Below, in pieces: positions 35,561-44,948 of a stretch of 64,000 nt of DNA (positions are counted from its first letter, which is position 1; each line of letters opens with the position of its first letter). The notes beneath the pieces are model-generated. The model was not told the DNA's origin and did no database searches. It was given only the letters and a program-made list of their open reading frames with translations. This DNA is from Streptomyces sp. NBC_00708 (GTDB lineage: Bacteria; Actinomycetota; Actinomycetes; Streptomycetales; Streptomycetaceae), in contig CP108997.1 of the NCBI GenBank assembly GCA_036226585.1, forward strand, positions 1-64,000. The letters are read 5' to 3'. The position numbers and the translations under genes were made by a program.

Positions 35561-36991
35561 TCAGACGACGTCCTCGAAGAGCCGCCGCCCCGGCTGGTGC
35601 CAGTACTTCAGCTCGGGGAGCCGGTTCGCCGGTTCCGGGCCCCAGGAGCCGGGGGCGTACGGCAGGGGCGGCTCGGACGGGGCGAGGACGGAGGCGACGA
35701 TCCGCCAGCACTCCAGGATCGTCGGGTAGAAGGCGAAGGCCTCCGGGTCGCCCACGACGGCGCCGCGCAGGATGTTCTCGTAGGGCAGCTCCTGCCGTCC
35801 GAGAACCGTCGCGAAGTCGACGCCGATGGGCACGGTCACCGGCTGCTCGACCCCGTCCTCGGGTTTGCGCAGCATCAGGTCGGCCCGGATGCCGGTGTCG
35901 CCGTCGATGCGGAAGCGGATGAGGTTGGGCGGGGTCTCGGCCGCATCGCTGCCGAAGAGCTCCAGCGGCGGGGTGCGAAGCTGGACGATCACCTCGGTGG
36001 CGGTCACGGGCAGTGCCTTGCCGCTGCGCAGGTAGAAGGGGACCCCGGCCCAGCGCCAGTTGTCGATGAACAGCCGGGTGGCGAAATACGTCTCGGTGGT
36101 GGAGCCGGGCGCGACGCCCTCGACGTCCAGGTATCCGTCGTACTGGCCGCGCACGGTGGCCTCGGGGTCCAGGGTGCGGACGGCGCGCAGCACCCGCCAC
36201 TTCTCCAGGCCCTGGGCGCGGGCGTTGGAGACGTTGGGCGGGTCCATGGCAAGGAAGGCCAGCACCTGGAGCAGGTGGTTCTGGACGACGTCGCGCAGGC
36301 AGCCCACGGCGTCGTAGAAGGATCCCCGGTCGGCTACGTCGAAGTCCTCGGCGAGAGTGATCTGGACGTTGTCCACATACGAGCGGTGCCAGATCGGGGC
36401 GAGGAGGGTGTTGGCGAATCGGGCGACCATCAGGCTCTCCACCGCGCTGTTGCCCAGGAAGTGGTCCACCCGCAGCAGGTGGTGGTCGTCGAAGGAGGCG
36501 CTCAGGTCCTTCTGGAGCTCGCGTGCGGACTTCTCGTCGTGCCCGAAGGGCTTCTCGACCACGAGGCGGGAGTGGCGGTTGAGGCCCGCGTCGGCCAGGG
36601 CACGGGCCACGGTGGTGAACAGGGTCGGCGGGATCGCCAGGTAGTGGGTGACGAAGCCGTATCCGGCGACCGCCTCGCGCAGCCGGGCGAAGGTGCCGGG
36701 ATCGGTGAAGTCGCCGGTGACGATGGAGAGGTTCGCCGCGAGGCGGTCGAAGACCTGCTGGTCGAAGTCGGGGACGGCGGCGGCGACGGCCTCCCGGGCG
36801 TGTCCGCGCAGCGCGTCGTCGTTCCAGTCGCCCGAGGCCACGCCGATGACGGGCACGGTGAGCCGGCCGTCCTCGGTGAGCCGGTACAGGGCGGGGATCA
36901 GCATCTTCTTGGCGAGGTCGCCGGTGATGCCGAAGAGCACGAGGGCGTCGGCGCGTTCGAGGTCGTCCGGGCCGAGGAGGGTGTCGCTCAT
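35561..36991 (-). CDS. zwf: Glucose-6-phosphate dehydrogenase paralogue
   Basis: 476 residues from the ATG at 36991 (AAAGGA upstream). GITGDLA (21-27) binds NADP, VEKPFG is at 145-150, RVDHFLG at 174-180 carries the catalytic His177, and QNHLLQ holds the second His. In canonical enzymes the motif continues DHYLGKE, where the Lys contacts the sugar phosphate. Here it is DHFLGNS, so that Lys is Asn181. Together with the upstream sugar porter (ATGA overlap) and a nearby mutarotase, a divergent sugar dehydrogenase is possible. Strict glucose-6-phosphate use is not assured. Confidence 0.88.
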   Translation of the reverse strand: MSDTLLGPDDLERADALVLFGITGDLAKKMLIPALYRLTEDGRLTVPVIGVASGDWNDDALRGHAREAVAAAVPDFDQQVFDRLAANLSIVTGDFTDPGTFARLREAVAGYGFVTHYLAIPPTLFTTVARALADAGLNRHSRLVVEKPFGHDEKSARELQKDLSASFDDHHLLRVDHFLGNSAVESLMVARFANTLLAPIWHRSYVDNVQITLAEDFDVADRGSFYDAVGCLRDVVQNHLLQVLAFLAMDPPNVSNARAQGLEKWRVLRAVRTLDPEATVRGQYDGYLDVEGVAPGSTTETYFATRLFIDNWRWAGVPFYLRSGKALPVTATEVIVQLRTPPLELFGSDAAETPPNLIRFRIDGDTGIRADLMLRKPEDGVEQPVTVPIGVDFATVLGRQELPYENILRGAVVGDPEAFAFYPTILECWRIVASVLAPSEPPLPYAPGSWGPEPANRLPELKYWHQPGRRLFEDVV

Positions 36992-38460
36992 CGCGAGCGT
37001 CCTTTCTGGGGTGAGGAACTCTGCGGGGAGCTGTCCGGGGCGTGCTTGAAGCGGGAGTCGAGGGCCTCCTGGATCTGTTCGGCGTTCCGGCCCCGCGTCT
37101 CCGGCAGGTAGCGGCTGACGAACAGGAACGCGAGCACGCAGATCGCCGCGAAGATCCAGAAGGTCTCGCCCTGGCCGATGAGCCCGGCCAGGGGCAGGAA
37201 GGCGAGGCTCACGAGGAAGTTGGAGATCCAGTTGACGGCGGTGGACAGGCTCGACCCCTCGGCCCGGACGGACGGCGGGAAAATCTCGCCGATCAGTGTC
37301 CAGAAGACGGGGCCGAGGCCTCCGGCGAAGGAGGCGATGTAGATCACCATGAACGCCAGGGTCAGCACCGATCCCATGTCCACGACGAACGCGAGGCCCA
37401 GCATGAAGATGGACACCGCCATCAGGCCGAGCGAGACCAGGACCATCGGGCGGCGCCCCGCCCGGTCCACCAGCTTGATCGCCACCAGGGTCATGACCAG
37501 GTTGATCAGGCCGATGAACACCGAGTAGAAGATCGAGTTCGAGGCGCTGAGGCCGGTCTGCTGGATGATGGTCGGCGCGTAGTAGATGATCGTGTTGATC
37601 CCGGCGAACTGCTGGACGGCCGCCAGGGTGATCCCGACGACCAGGGCGGGCCGCACATCGGGCGCGAACAACCGCCGGGTGCCACCGTCGCCCTCGGCTT
37701 GCCTCCGCCGCTGCTTCTCGCGCTCCTCGTCCACGCGTTCCCGGGCCCGCCGGATCAGTTCGTCCGCCGTCTTCTCGTCGGTCAGCGCGGCGATTCCCTT
37801 GCGCGCCACGTCCTCCCGGCCGTGAGTGATGAGCCATTGGGGCGACTCGGGCAGCAGCCACAGGGTGGCCGCGATCATCAGGAAGGCGGGCACCAGACCG
37901 ACCGCGAACATCGCCCGCCACCGCTCGCTGCTCGCGAAGGCGAGGTTGACGAGGTACGCCACGAGGATGCCGACCGTGATCATCAGCTGGTTCATCGTGA
38001 GCAGCCGGCCCCGGATGCGGGTCGGGGCGATCTCCGAAAGGTAGACCGGCACGGTCGCGGATGCCGCGCCGACGGAGAGGCCGAGGACGACCCGGCCCGC
38101 CATGAGCATTGGGTAGCCGTTGGACAGCGAGGCGATCACCGTCCCAATGGCGAACACCAGGCCGATGAGGCCCAGGGCCTTGCGCCGGCCGACCCGGTCG
38201 GCGAAGCCGCCCGCCGAGGTGGCACCGATGACGGCGCCGATGAGCAGGACGCTGACCACGCTGCCCTGCTCGAAGGAATTGAGGTGGAAGTCCTTCTTGA
38301 TGTACAGCAGAGCACCGGAGACGACGCCTGTGTCGAAACCGAACAGGAACCCGCCCAACGCGATCGCGGCCGCCCAGAAGGTGATCCTCCGAATCCCCTC
38401 CGGCCCGACCTGCGTCAGCGGACTGTGGGTCCCCGGCTCCCTGGAGAATCCCTGAACCAT
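36988..38460 (-). CDS. Sugar porter family MFS transporter
   Basis: 490 residues with twelve hydrophobic segments. Sugar-porter signatures are present: GFLFGFDTGVVSGAL in helix 1, DRVGRRKA after helix 2, RVVLGLSVGAASATVPVYLS, LPESPQWL at the end of the first half, QQFAGINTIIYYAPTI in helix 7 and PETRGR at the C-terminus. These place it near XylE/GalP-type proton symporters. Its stop overlaps the zwf-like ATG in an ATGA, so import and oxidation are translationally coupled. Confidence 0.92.
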   Translation of the reverse strand: MVQGFSREPGTHSPLTQVGPEGIRRITFWAAAIALGGFLFGFDTGVVSGALLYIKKDFHLNSFEQGSVVSVLLIGAVIGATSAGGFADRVGRRKALGLIGLVFAIGTVIASLSNGYPMLMAGRVVLGLSVGAASATVPVYLSEIAPTRIRGRLLTMNQLMITVGILVAYLVNLAFASSERWRAMFAVGLVPAFLMIAATLWLLPESPQWLITHGREDVARKGIAALTDEKTADELIRRARERVDEEREKQRRRQAEGDGGTRRLFAPDVRPALVVGITLAAVQQFAGINTIIYYAPTIIQQTGLSASNSIFYSVFIGLINLVMTLVAIKLVDRAGRRPMVLVSLGLMAVSIFMLGLAFVVDMGSVLTLAFMVIYIASFAGGLGPVFWTLIGEIFPPSVRAEGSSLSTAVNWISNFLVSLAFLPLAGLIGQGETFWIFAAICVLAFLFVSRYLPETRGRNAEQIQEALDSRFKHAPDSSPQSSSPQKGRSR

Positions 38461-38676
38461 GCGATGCCCTCATCTGTCGACGGCCGATTGGGCCATCGTC
38501 ACCGCGCGAGGGACGGACCGACATCCAGGAGGGCAACCGGGTGAACACGCACACCGGAACAGGGGCGTTGATCCGGAGGACCGCCGGGGATACAGGGGGC
38601 CGACGACGGGGCCCGGCTCCCGGCTCGCCCGCCGCACCGTCGGGACGGGCCATCACCAGCAGCGGAGGGATCGGAC

Positions 38677-39304
38677 ATGATCGTGACCTACGGGGGCGGA
38701 GCCATGGGCAAATCCCTGCTCGCCGGCCTCGTCCGCGGCGGAAGGGACGCGGACGACCTCGCGGTCTTCGACCGTTCCGCCGAGCACCCCCGGACACTCG
38801 CCGAGCGGTACGGGGCACGGCAGGCGGAGGCCGAGGAAGGGGCCGCGAGCGCCGCGGCCGTCCTGCTGGTCGTCCCGCCCAAACCCGTTCCCAGTCTGCC
38901 GGCCCGGATCGCTCCCGTGCTGCGCCCCGAATGCCTGGTGCTGTCCCTGGCGGCCGGCCTGCACACCGGGGAGGTGGAGCGGGCGCTGCGTACGGGCACG
39001 CCTGCCGTCCGGGTGATACCCAACACCGCGGTCGAGGTGGGGCAGGGGATGTGCGTCCTGTCGGGGCCGCCATGCCGGGCCGGACCGGACCGCCGAGGCG
39101 TGCCGCCTGTTCGGCCCGCTCGGGGACATGGTCGAGGTCCCGGAGGAGCAGCAGGACGCCGCCACTGCCTTGGCCGGCTCGGGTCCCGCGTACTCCAACT
39201 ACGTGATCGAGCACCTGGCGGCGGGCACCGCGCTCGGGCTCGTCCCCGACGCCGCCCGCCGGATGGCCGTCGCCGCCGCCTTACGCAGCGCCTCCGGCGG
39301 TTGA
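38677..39304 (+). pseudogene. proC: Pyrroline-5-carboxylate reductase, frameshifted and truncated
   Basis: The start MIVTYGGGAMGKSLLAGL has the ProC cofactor motif GGGAMG, then VVPPKPVPSLPARIAPVLR, SLAAGLHTGEVERALR and RVIPNTAVEVGQGMCVL. Near 39080 the frame shifts. In the new frame RLFGPLGDMVEVPEEQQDAA, then ALAGSGPAYSNYVIEHLA continue the family. The protein stops at 39304, well short of the usual ~270 residues and without the SPGGTT segment. Confidence 0.8.
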
Positions 39305-39649
39305 GCAGACGGGCACTGTCCCGGGCGGTGCCGAAGAGGAAGGGTGCGCGGCGAAGGGCTCGGGGACGTGCTCACTCGGTGCGGCGGAGGCCGCGGCCAT
39401 CGGGGAGAAGAGGGGGCACGACCTCGACGAGCGACCGCGTTCTTTCCCCGGACCGTTACCCTGCACTGCTTTCGGTGATCCGCGCCTGACCGCACCGACT
39501 GCGGAGACCGTCACCGGTTGTGCGGTGCGGGACCTCGCGCGGAGTTCGGCGGGCGGGGCCACGTGCGACCGGCGCCGCCCGGCAGCCCAACCAGCCGGGT
39601 TCCGAGGTCTCCGGTGGTCGCGGTTGTGGTTGTGCCGGAGACTCGGCCT
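39305..39649. other. Intergenic stretch between proC remnant and K+ channel gene
   Basis: Arg-rich low-information frames only. The lost C-terminus of ProC was not found here. The last 20 bases contain the GGAG used by the next gene. Confidence 0.5.
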
Positions 39650-40717
39650 GTGGACGTTCAGGGTGAGGACCAAGCCAGCCGGCAGTCCCGGTTCGGGTTC
39701 CCCTACCGGCCCCGCGGACCGTTCCGGATTATCGTGTCGCGGCTCGCCGTCGCCTTCGGGTTCATCCTTCTCGGTACGGTGGTCGTATACCTCGGCCGCA
39801 GCGGCTACCGCGACTCCACCGGGCACCCTCTCGGTCTGCTCACGAGCTTCTACTACTCGGCCGTCACCCTCACCACGATCGGGTACGGGGACGTCGTCCC
39901 GGCCAGCGACACTGCGCGGATCGTGAACACTCTGGTGATCACCCCTCTGCGCCTCGGCTTCCTGCTGGTCCTGGTCGGCACCACAATCAGCGTGCTGACG
40001 CAGCGGACCCGGGCCGAGTGGCGCGAGCAGACCTGGAGGAGCAAGGTGCGCAACCACACCGTGGTCGTCGGCTACGGCACCAAGGGCCGGGCAGCGGTCG
40101 CCACCCTACGGGCACGGGGCGCGCAGCCCCGAGACGTTGTGGTGGTCGACGTCGCCGCGTCCGCCGTCGGTGAGGCGAACCGGCACGGCCTCGTCGGCAT
40201 CGTTGGCGACGGGACCCGTACCGATGTGCTGGCGCGGGCGGAACTGGGCAAAGCCAGGCACGTGCTGATCGCCGCCGGGAGTGACGACACCGCCGTCCTG
40301 GCGGCCCTGACCGCCCGCCGGATGAACGCCACTGCTGTCATCACCGCCTCCGTGGCCCACGCCGACAACGTCGCCCTGCTGCGCGAAGGCGGCGCGGACA
40401 ACGTCATCACGTCCTCCGAAACGGCCGGACACTTGCTCGGCGTCGCATCGCTGAGCCCCTCGGTCGGCACCGTGCTGGAGGAACTGCTCTCTGCCGGACT
40501 CGGACTGGAGGTCGCCGAACGCCCCCCGGAACCGGCCGAGGCCGGCCGCGATCCCCGGCAGATCGCCGAGCCCGTGCTGGCCGTGGTCCGCGACGGCAAA
40601 CCCCTGCGGTACAGCGACCCCCGGATAGGTACCGTCCGCGCCGATGACCGCCTGGTCATCGCCCGTGAGACACCCGCGTCCCGCCGGCGGAGAGCCCGTC
40701 ACGAGCAAAAGGGCTGA
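39650..40717 (+). CDS. Potassium channel protein with RCK (TrkA-N) domain
   Basis: 355 residues from the GTG at 39650, with GGAG nine bases upstream. Two membrane helices flank a pore loop with the selectivity filter TTIGYGD (75-81). A cytosolic RCK domain follows with Rossmann motif VVVGYGTKGRAAV and VGDGTRTDVL, then a TrkA-C-like end (ADDRLVIARET). It forms a tetrameric, ligand-gated K+ channel of the MthK/Kch type. An upstream in-frame start at 39518 would add an implausible Pro/Arg tail. Confidence 0.9.
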   Translation: MDVQGEDQASRQSRFGFPYRPRGPFRIIVSRLAVAFGFILLGTVVVYLGRSGYRDSTGHPLGLLTSFYYSAVTLTTIGYGDVVPASDTARIVNTLVITPLRLGFLLVLVGTTISVLTQRTRAEWREQTWRSKVRNHTVVVGYGTKGRAAVATLRARGAQPRDVVVVDVAASAVGEANRHGLVGIVGDGTRTDVLARAELGKARHVLIAAGSDDTAVLAALTARRMNATAVITASVAHADNVALLREGGADNVITSSETAGHLLGVASLSPSVGTVLEELLSAGLGLEVAERPPEPAEAGRDPRQIAEPVLAVVRDGKPLRYSDPRIGTVRADDRLVIARETPASRRRRARHEQKG

Positions 40718-40832
40718 GGGGCTTCCGGGGCGGTACCGGGACGGAGCCGTACGGAGCAGGAATCCCGCCCGATCAGCCGACACCGGGCTCCCGACCGGTA
40801 CCACTCCGCCTCAGGGGGACAGCTATCTGTCC

Positions 40833-41789
40833 ATGAGCGAAAACACCACTGGTGAGCAGTACCTGCTGACGGCCGGCGACTACGCGGCCACCGTCACCGA
40901 GACGGGGGCGGGCCTGCGGGAGCTGATCCACCGGGGCGAACCGCTCCTGCTCTCGTACGGCCCCGACGAACCGGCCCCGGCGGCCTTCGGCCAACTGCTG
41001 ATCCCCTGGCCCAACCGCGTTGACCGGGGCCGCTACACCTTCGACGGCACGGACTACCGGCTCGACGTCTCCGAACCCGAGCTGGACTGCGCGATCCACG
41101 GCCTCGTCCGGTGGACGACCTGGCGGTTGGTCCAGCGGGATCCGCACGCCGTCACCCTTGCCTACAGCCTGCACGGGTCGACGGGCTACCCGTTCCGCCT
41201 CGACATCGAGGTCACGTACACCCTGGACGCCGGTACGGGCCTCAACGTCCGGCTGACGACCCGCAACGCCGGCACCCGCCCCGCCCCGTACGCCCACGGC
41301 ACACACCCCTACCTGACGGTCGGCGAACCGATCGACGACTGCGTGCTGACTCTGCCCGGCCGCCGCTATCAGCCGGTGGACGCGCGGATGCTCCCCTCCG
41401 GCCCGACGATCGCCGTCCCGGGCACGGAGTACGACTTCACCGCCCCGCGCCGCATCGGGACGCAGGCCATTGACGTCGCCTTCACGGATCTGGACCGCGA
41501 CGCCGGCGGGCGCGCCTGGGTCCGGCTGGAAGGCTCGCGGCGCGCTGTCCTCTTCTGGCTGGACGAGGCCCAGCCATGGCTGGAGGTCTACACGGCGGAC
41601 CAGGTGCCGGCCGCCTCGCACCGCCGCGGCATTGGCGTCGAACCGATGACGGGACCGCCAAACGCCCTCGGCAGCGGTACCGACCTGATCCGGCTGGACC
41701 CAGGGGAGTCGTACACGGGCGGCTGGGGGGTCCTGCTTCAGAATGGGCAGCCCAAAATGCGCACGCGCCCGTCGGCACCCACGCGGTGA
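40833..41789 (+). CDS. Aldose 1-epimerase family protein with IS-derived C-terminus
   Basis: 318 residues. WPNRVDRGRYTFDG near the front, the catalytic His in HGTHPYL, and the catalytic Glu in RGIGVEPMTGPPNAL define the mutarotase family. The true fold ends near GESYTGGWGVLL. The last ~18 codons after 41735 are read antisense through the istA remnant, so the natural C-terminus was replaced without loss of the catalytic residues. It may interconvert anomers of a sugar handled by the neighbouring porter/dehydrogenase. Confidence 0.88.
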   Translation: MSENTTGEQYLLTAGDYAATVTETGAGLRELIHRGEPLLLSYGPDEPAPAAFGQLLIPWPNRVDRGRYTFDGTDYRLDVSEPELDCAIHGLVRWTTWRLVQRDPHAVTLAYSLHGSTGYPFRLDIEVTYTLDAGTGLNVRLTTRNAGTRPAPYAHGTHPYLTVGEPIDDCVLTLPGRRYQPVDARMLPSGPTIAVPGTEYDFTAPRRIGTQAIDVAFTDLDRDAGGRAWVRLEGSRRAVLFWLDEAQPWLEVYTADQVPAASHRRGIGVEPMTGPPNALGSGTDLIRLDPGESYTGGWGVLLQNGQPKMRTRPSAPTR

Positions 41790-42533
41790 AGGCGGCGTCC
41801 ATCTCCTCGATGCAGGAGAAGGCCCGGCCCGGGAGAACGTGGTCGCGGACGATCAGGACCTGACGTTCGACGCGGCCCTTGCCCTGGGGCCGGTAGGCGG
41901 CCAGCACATCGATGTCGAAGTCGTAGTGGCCGGCGAACCCCACCGCCTCCGGATGCAGGGGGACCGCCACACCTGGGGCGACGTGACGGCGCACGACCGT
42001 CTTGGTGCGGTCGTAGACAATCGTCATCGGGACCCCGTTGAAGTGCGCGAATGCCCGCCGATGGCAGTCGAAGAACGTCTGCAGGTCCAGGCTGGTAGTG
42101 AAGCAGCAAAACGGATCACGCGAGTACGACAACACCATGTGGAAGGAGTAGACCTTCGGAATGCCCATGTGGGCCAAGAGCTTGCCCTCATCGCCCCAGT
42201 CCACCTGAGCCTGAGCACCCGGGATCGCCTCGAACCTGCGATGCATCCCCGCCAGCTCTCTCGGAGCGATCCCCAGTTTCTCCGCGTCCTTGGGCGGGCT
42301 TCCTGCACGTAGAGCTTGACCCGCTGGTAGTTTCCGGTGAATCCGTACTCCGTGGCCAGCCGCTCGTGAATCACCGCGGCCTTCATCAAAACCTCGGCCC
42401 GCAGCATCGCGTCGATCAGCGGAGCGACCTCGTCGACCACCCGCTTGCGCCGCTGACTCCTCACTTCGCGCCGCTGGGGACCGGTTTCGGGCCAGGTGGG
42501 TCTGGGATTTGGGCTGTCAGCGCCTCGTGTCAC
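41748..42533 (-). pseudogene. istA: IS21-family transposase IstA, truncated and frameshifted
   Basis: The N-terminal part reads VVDEVAPLIDAMLRAEVLM, then AVIHERLATEYGFTGNYQRV. A frameshift near 42290 leads to FEAIPGAQAQVDWGDEGKLL (first Asp), then VYSFHMVLSYSRDPF, IVYDRTKTVV (second Asp) and YRPQGKGRVERQV (Glu). The sequence is cut at 41748 inside the epimerase 3' end. No istB follows. Confidence 0.88.
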
Positions 42534-42587
42534 ACTCTTCCCTGATCACGGGGGTGTTCGGCCCTCGTGCGCTGGGAGGGGAAGCGT

Positions 42588-43147
42588 GTGAACAGGGTGG
42601 GGTGGGCTGTCGTCGGTACGGCGGCAGTCGCGATCGGAGTGGCCTTGCGGGGGCGCTACTAGCGATCGTTGGGGTAAATGGGACGTCCGTGGCTCACTCC
42701 GGCCCGGTGGGAGCGAGACCGGAAGACTCCGGTCCGATTACCAGGGCCAAGACGCGCCTGGTGCTCGACGGCGTCACCAGGGACGTCGGGGCGCCGCCGA
42801 GCGATCCAGAAGCGGCTTCGCTGATGAAGTCGTCCGAGAATCCGTTGGCTGCGTGCTTCGCCACTTACAAGGGGTTCGACACAGCCGCATCCACGCTGGA
42901 CGTGGACCGGACCAACGCCCTGGCGGCCGCGTTGACTGGCCGTGGGTGGACAGAGGTCAAGTAGCGCCATGAACAAAAGGCGCCGGACGGGACAGTCGAC
43001 TCGGTGGAGGCGGTGTTCAAGAAGCGCGGATGGACCATAGTCATGGAGTACCGCCTGCTCTCTACCCGGATGCTCAGTTTGAACGCCTTCGACGATGCCT
43101 GCGTTGAGAAGGCCCAGGCGGCCGAGGACGCCACGTCCTCCAACTGA
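42588..43147 (+). pseudogene. Secreted protein gene broken by a frameshift and an amber codon
   Basis: The GTG at 42588 has GGGAGGGG upstream and begins a signal-peptide-like NRVGWAVVGTAAVAIGVAL. Near 42650 the sense moves to another frame that runs to a TAG at 42962-42964. The same frame then continues in sense, HEQKAPDGTVDSVEAVFKKR, then MEYRLLSTRMLSLNAFDD, to a TGA at 43145. One frameshift plus one in-frame stop is enough to restore a ~185-residue secreted protein. Family unknown. Confidence 0.6.
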
Positions 43148-43422
43148 GGAACCGAGCGCCGGTGACGGCGCCCCGCGCCTGCCGTCGCCCGCAGGTAGAC
43201 GATGCTGTTGGTCTCGTTGCTTACCCTCACTCCATGATCGGCCGGACAAATCCGCAGCGGAACGTGCGGAGGACCTGGATGAAGCGTCAGATGCCGGATC
43301 CGGTTGCAGATGGACGGCACCGGACCGTCAATCTCCGTCATCGCTCGCGCGGTCGGTGTGCGGGCCGTCTCTGTTGAGCTCTGGGAACGGCGTGCAGCCC
43401 CTCACCGTTGCGTGCCTTCTCT

Positions 43423-44151
43423 CTACCCGCCCGTACGAGGCCCCGGCACTCTCGGCAGGAGTTCCCACAAGGGTCGGCTGCCGGCAGCCCAGGCGGCGAG
43501 CATGCGGCGGTCGGCCAGGTGCATGTGCAGCTGCTGGGCGAGTGGTGCGCAGCGGGAGGAGAAGCGTCCGTTGGTGACGACGAGGACGATGTCGGCGCCG
43601 TGGAGTTGACGGGCGGTGCCGTTGACGCGTTGGAGGTCGGGGGTGCCGACGGCTGAGCCGCGGTCGCCGGCTCGGCGGTGTTTGCATTGGATGACCCAGG
43701 TGCGGCCGTGGGGGTCGGTGGCCAGGACGTCGGCGCCGTTGTCGCCGGAGCCTCCGACCTGGCGGGCGTCGGTGCATCCGTCGCGGCGCATCAGGTCGCG
43801 GACGGCGTATTCGAAGTCGCGGTGGCCCAGGGCGTCGAGCTGCGGCAGTTCGTAGCGCAGGGCCTGCTGCTGCACCCTGTTCCAGGTCTGCCGTTGCCGG
43901 CGCTGGTTGACGAACCAGGTCGCGGCCACAACCGCGACGGCCCCGAGCATGACGACGGCCCACAGGTGGGTGACCAGCCAGGCGACGGCGAACCAGAGTG
44001 CGGCGATGCCCAGGACGCAGGCGCCGAGGACGAGGACCTGACGGTCGCGCTGCCGCTGCCGGCGGGTGCGTGCGTAGCGGCGGCGCTGGGGCGTTCGGCG
44101 GGAGGGCCGTCGCGCTCCGGGGCGGGGACGACGCGGGTGGCGGGTGGGCAT
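43423..44151 (-). CDS. Membrane-anchored Mrr-like restriction endonuclease
   Basis: 242 residues. A very basic N-terminus is followed by two membrane helices (about 40-82: VLVLGACVLGIAALWFAVAW and VVMLGAVAVVAATWFV). The C-terminal domain has the Mrr/PD-(D/E)xK pattern: FEYAVRDLMRRDGC, GGSGDNGADVLA with the metal-binding Asp, and WVIQCKH as the QxK core. Mrr-type enzymes cut modified or foreign DNA. Tethering to the membrane suggests action on entering DNA. It lies 19 bases after a small membrane-protein gene on the same strand. Confidence 0.85.
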   Translation of the reverse strand: MPTRHPRRPRPGARRPSRRTPQRRRYARTRRQRQRDRQVLVLGACVLGIAALWFAVAWLVTHLWAVVMLGAVAVVAATWFVNQRRQRQTWNRVQQQALRYELPQLDALGHRDFEYAVRDLMRRDGCTDARQVGGSGDNGADVLATDPHGRTWVIQCKHRRAGDRGSAVGTPDLQRVNGTARQLHGADIVLVVTNGRFSSRCAPLAQQLHMHLADRRMLAAWAAGSRPLWELLPRVPGPRTGG

Positions 44152-44170
44152 CGGCTGGACTCCGGGGTTC

Positions 44171-44383
44171 TCAGTGGCTGGACTTGGTGATGCCGGAGGC
44201 GAGCTGACCCAGGAAGTCGAGAATGCCCTCGCCCACCGGGGTCGGGGCGATGACCACGCCCAGGACGAGCACGATGACGACGGTCAGCTTCTCGTCGTTG
44301 CGGCTGCGGGCCTCAGTACGGCGGCGGAGCCGGAGAAGGACGATCACAGCAAGCAGCACTCCCACATTGATCGTCAGCATCAT
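44171..44383 (-). CDS. Small two-helix membrane protein, likely partner of the Mrr-like nuclease
   Basis: 70 residues. Hydrophobic segments INVGVLLAVIVLLRL (about 5-19) and KLTVVIVLVLGVVIAP (about 32-47) are separated by a charged Arg-rich loop. The C-terminus GILDFLGQLASGITKSSH is amphipathic. It shares a likely transcript with the nuclease gene downstream. Function is unknown; a scaffold or sensor role is only a guess. Confidence 0.7.
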   Translation of the reverse strand: MMLTINVGVLLAVIVLLRLRRRTEARSRNDEKLTVVIVLVLGVVIAPTPVGEGILDFLGQLASGITKSSH

Positions 44384-44571
44384 GTCAGCAGCCCCCCGAT
44401 TGCTTCACCCGGCTCTTCGGCGCCCTGTCTACCGACACAGACGCCGCCATGGCGTTCGGTTACGTCCTTTTGACGCAATGTCATCGGTTGGCTTGATCGC
44501 AGGGCGAGTTGCTGAGCTGCTGCCCTCACCGGCTACCGTCGACTGGCCGCTCTGCTCACGGCCTGAGCCGG

Positions 44572-44830
44572 TTCTGCTGTACGTCGAAGCAGACCAGCCC
44601 CATGGCCGCGGCCGCGGCGTACGCCGACGCCTCCTCGACCATGCTCCACCGCATAGGGGAAGTAGATCAGCGGGCCTCTGGCTTCGCCGATCAGCGGCCC
44701 GGTTGACCACGGTGAAGTGTCCTCTTCGTCCTCCGTCAGATCGCACCACCGCTCAAGCAGCACGGCGACGTACGCTGCAATGCCTTCGGGCAGAGGTACT
44801 TGCACCTCGCTGTCGAAGTAGCGGGCGTCA
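44572..44830 (-). pseudogene. Hypothetical protein fragment with frameshift
   Basis: One frame reads RYFDSEVQVPLPEGIAAYV, then LLERWCDLTEDEEDTSPWS, then GEARGPLIYFP. In another frame the sense continues RWSMVEEASAYAAAAAMGLV, then CFDVQQNRLRP and a stop. The combined C-terminus resembles a common actinobacterial hypothetical family. The start is missing. Confidence 0.5.
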
Positions 44831-44948
44831 CAGACGCGTGGGAAGCACGGCAGTTGTCGCCGACTTCAGGGCTTTGCCGCTGTCCGACCTGCACGATGGG
44901 CCCGAGTTGCAGAGCGGACGGTCTCTTCAGCGCCCTTGTGTCCAGTCG

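Noticed and set aside
35447..38544. Long plus-strand open frames (35447-37111, 37042-38544) opposite zwf and the sugar porter
   Set aside because: They are antisense to genes with clear family motifs, are rich in Gly/Arg/Asp from codon-position bias and match no family.
42509..42590. Upstream in-frame extension of the amber-split secreted protein gene
   Set aside because: The ribosome site GGGAGGGG and signal-peptide frame point to the GTG at 42588 instead.
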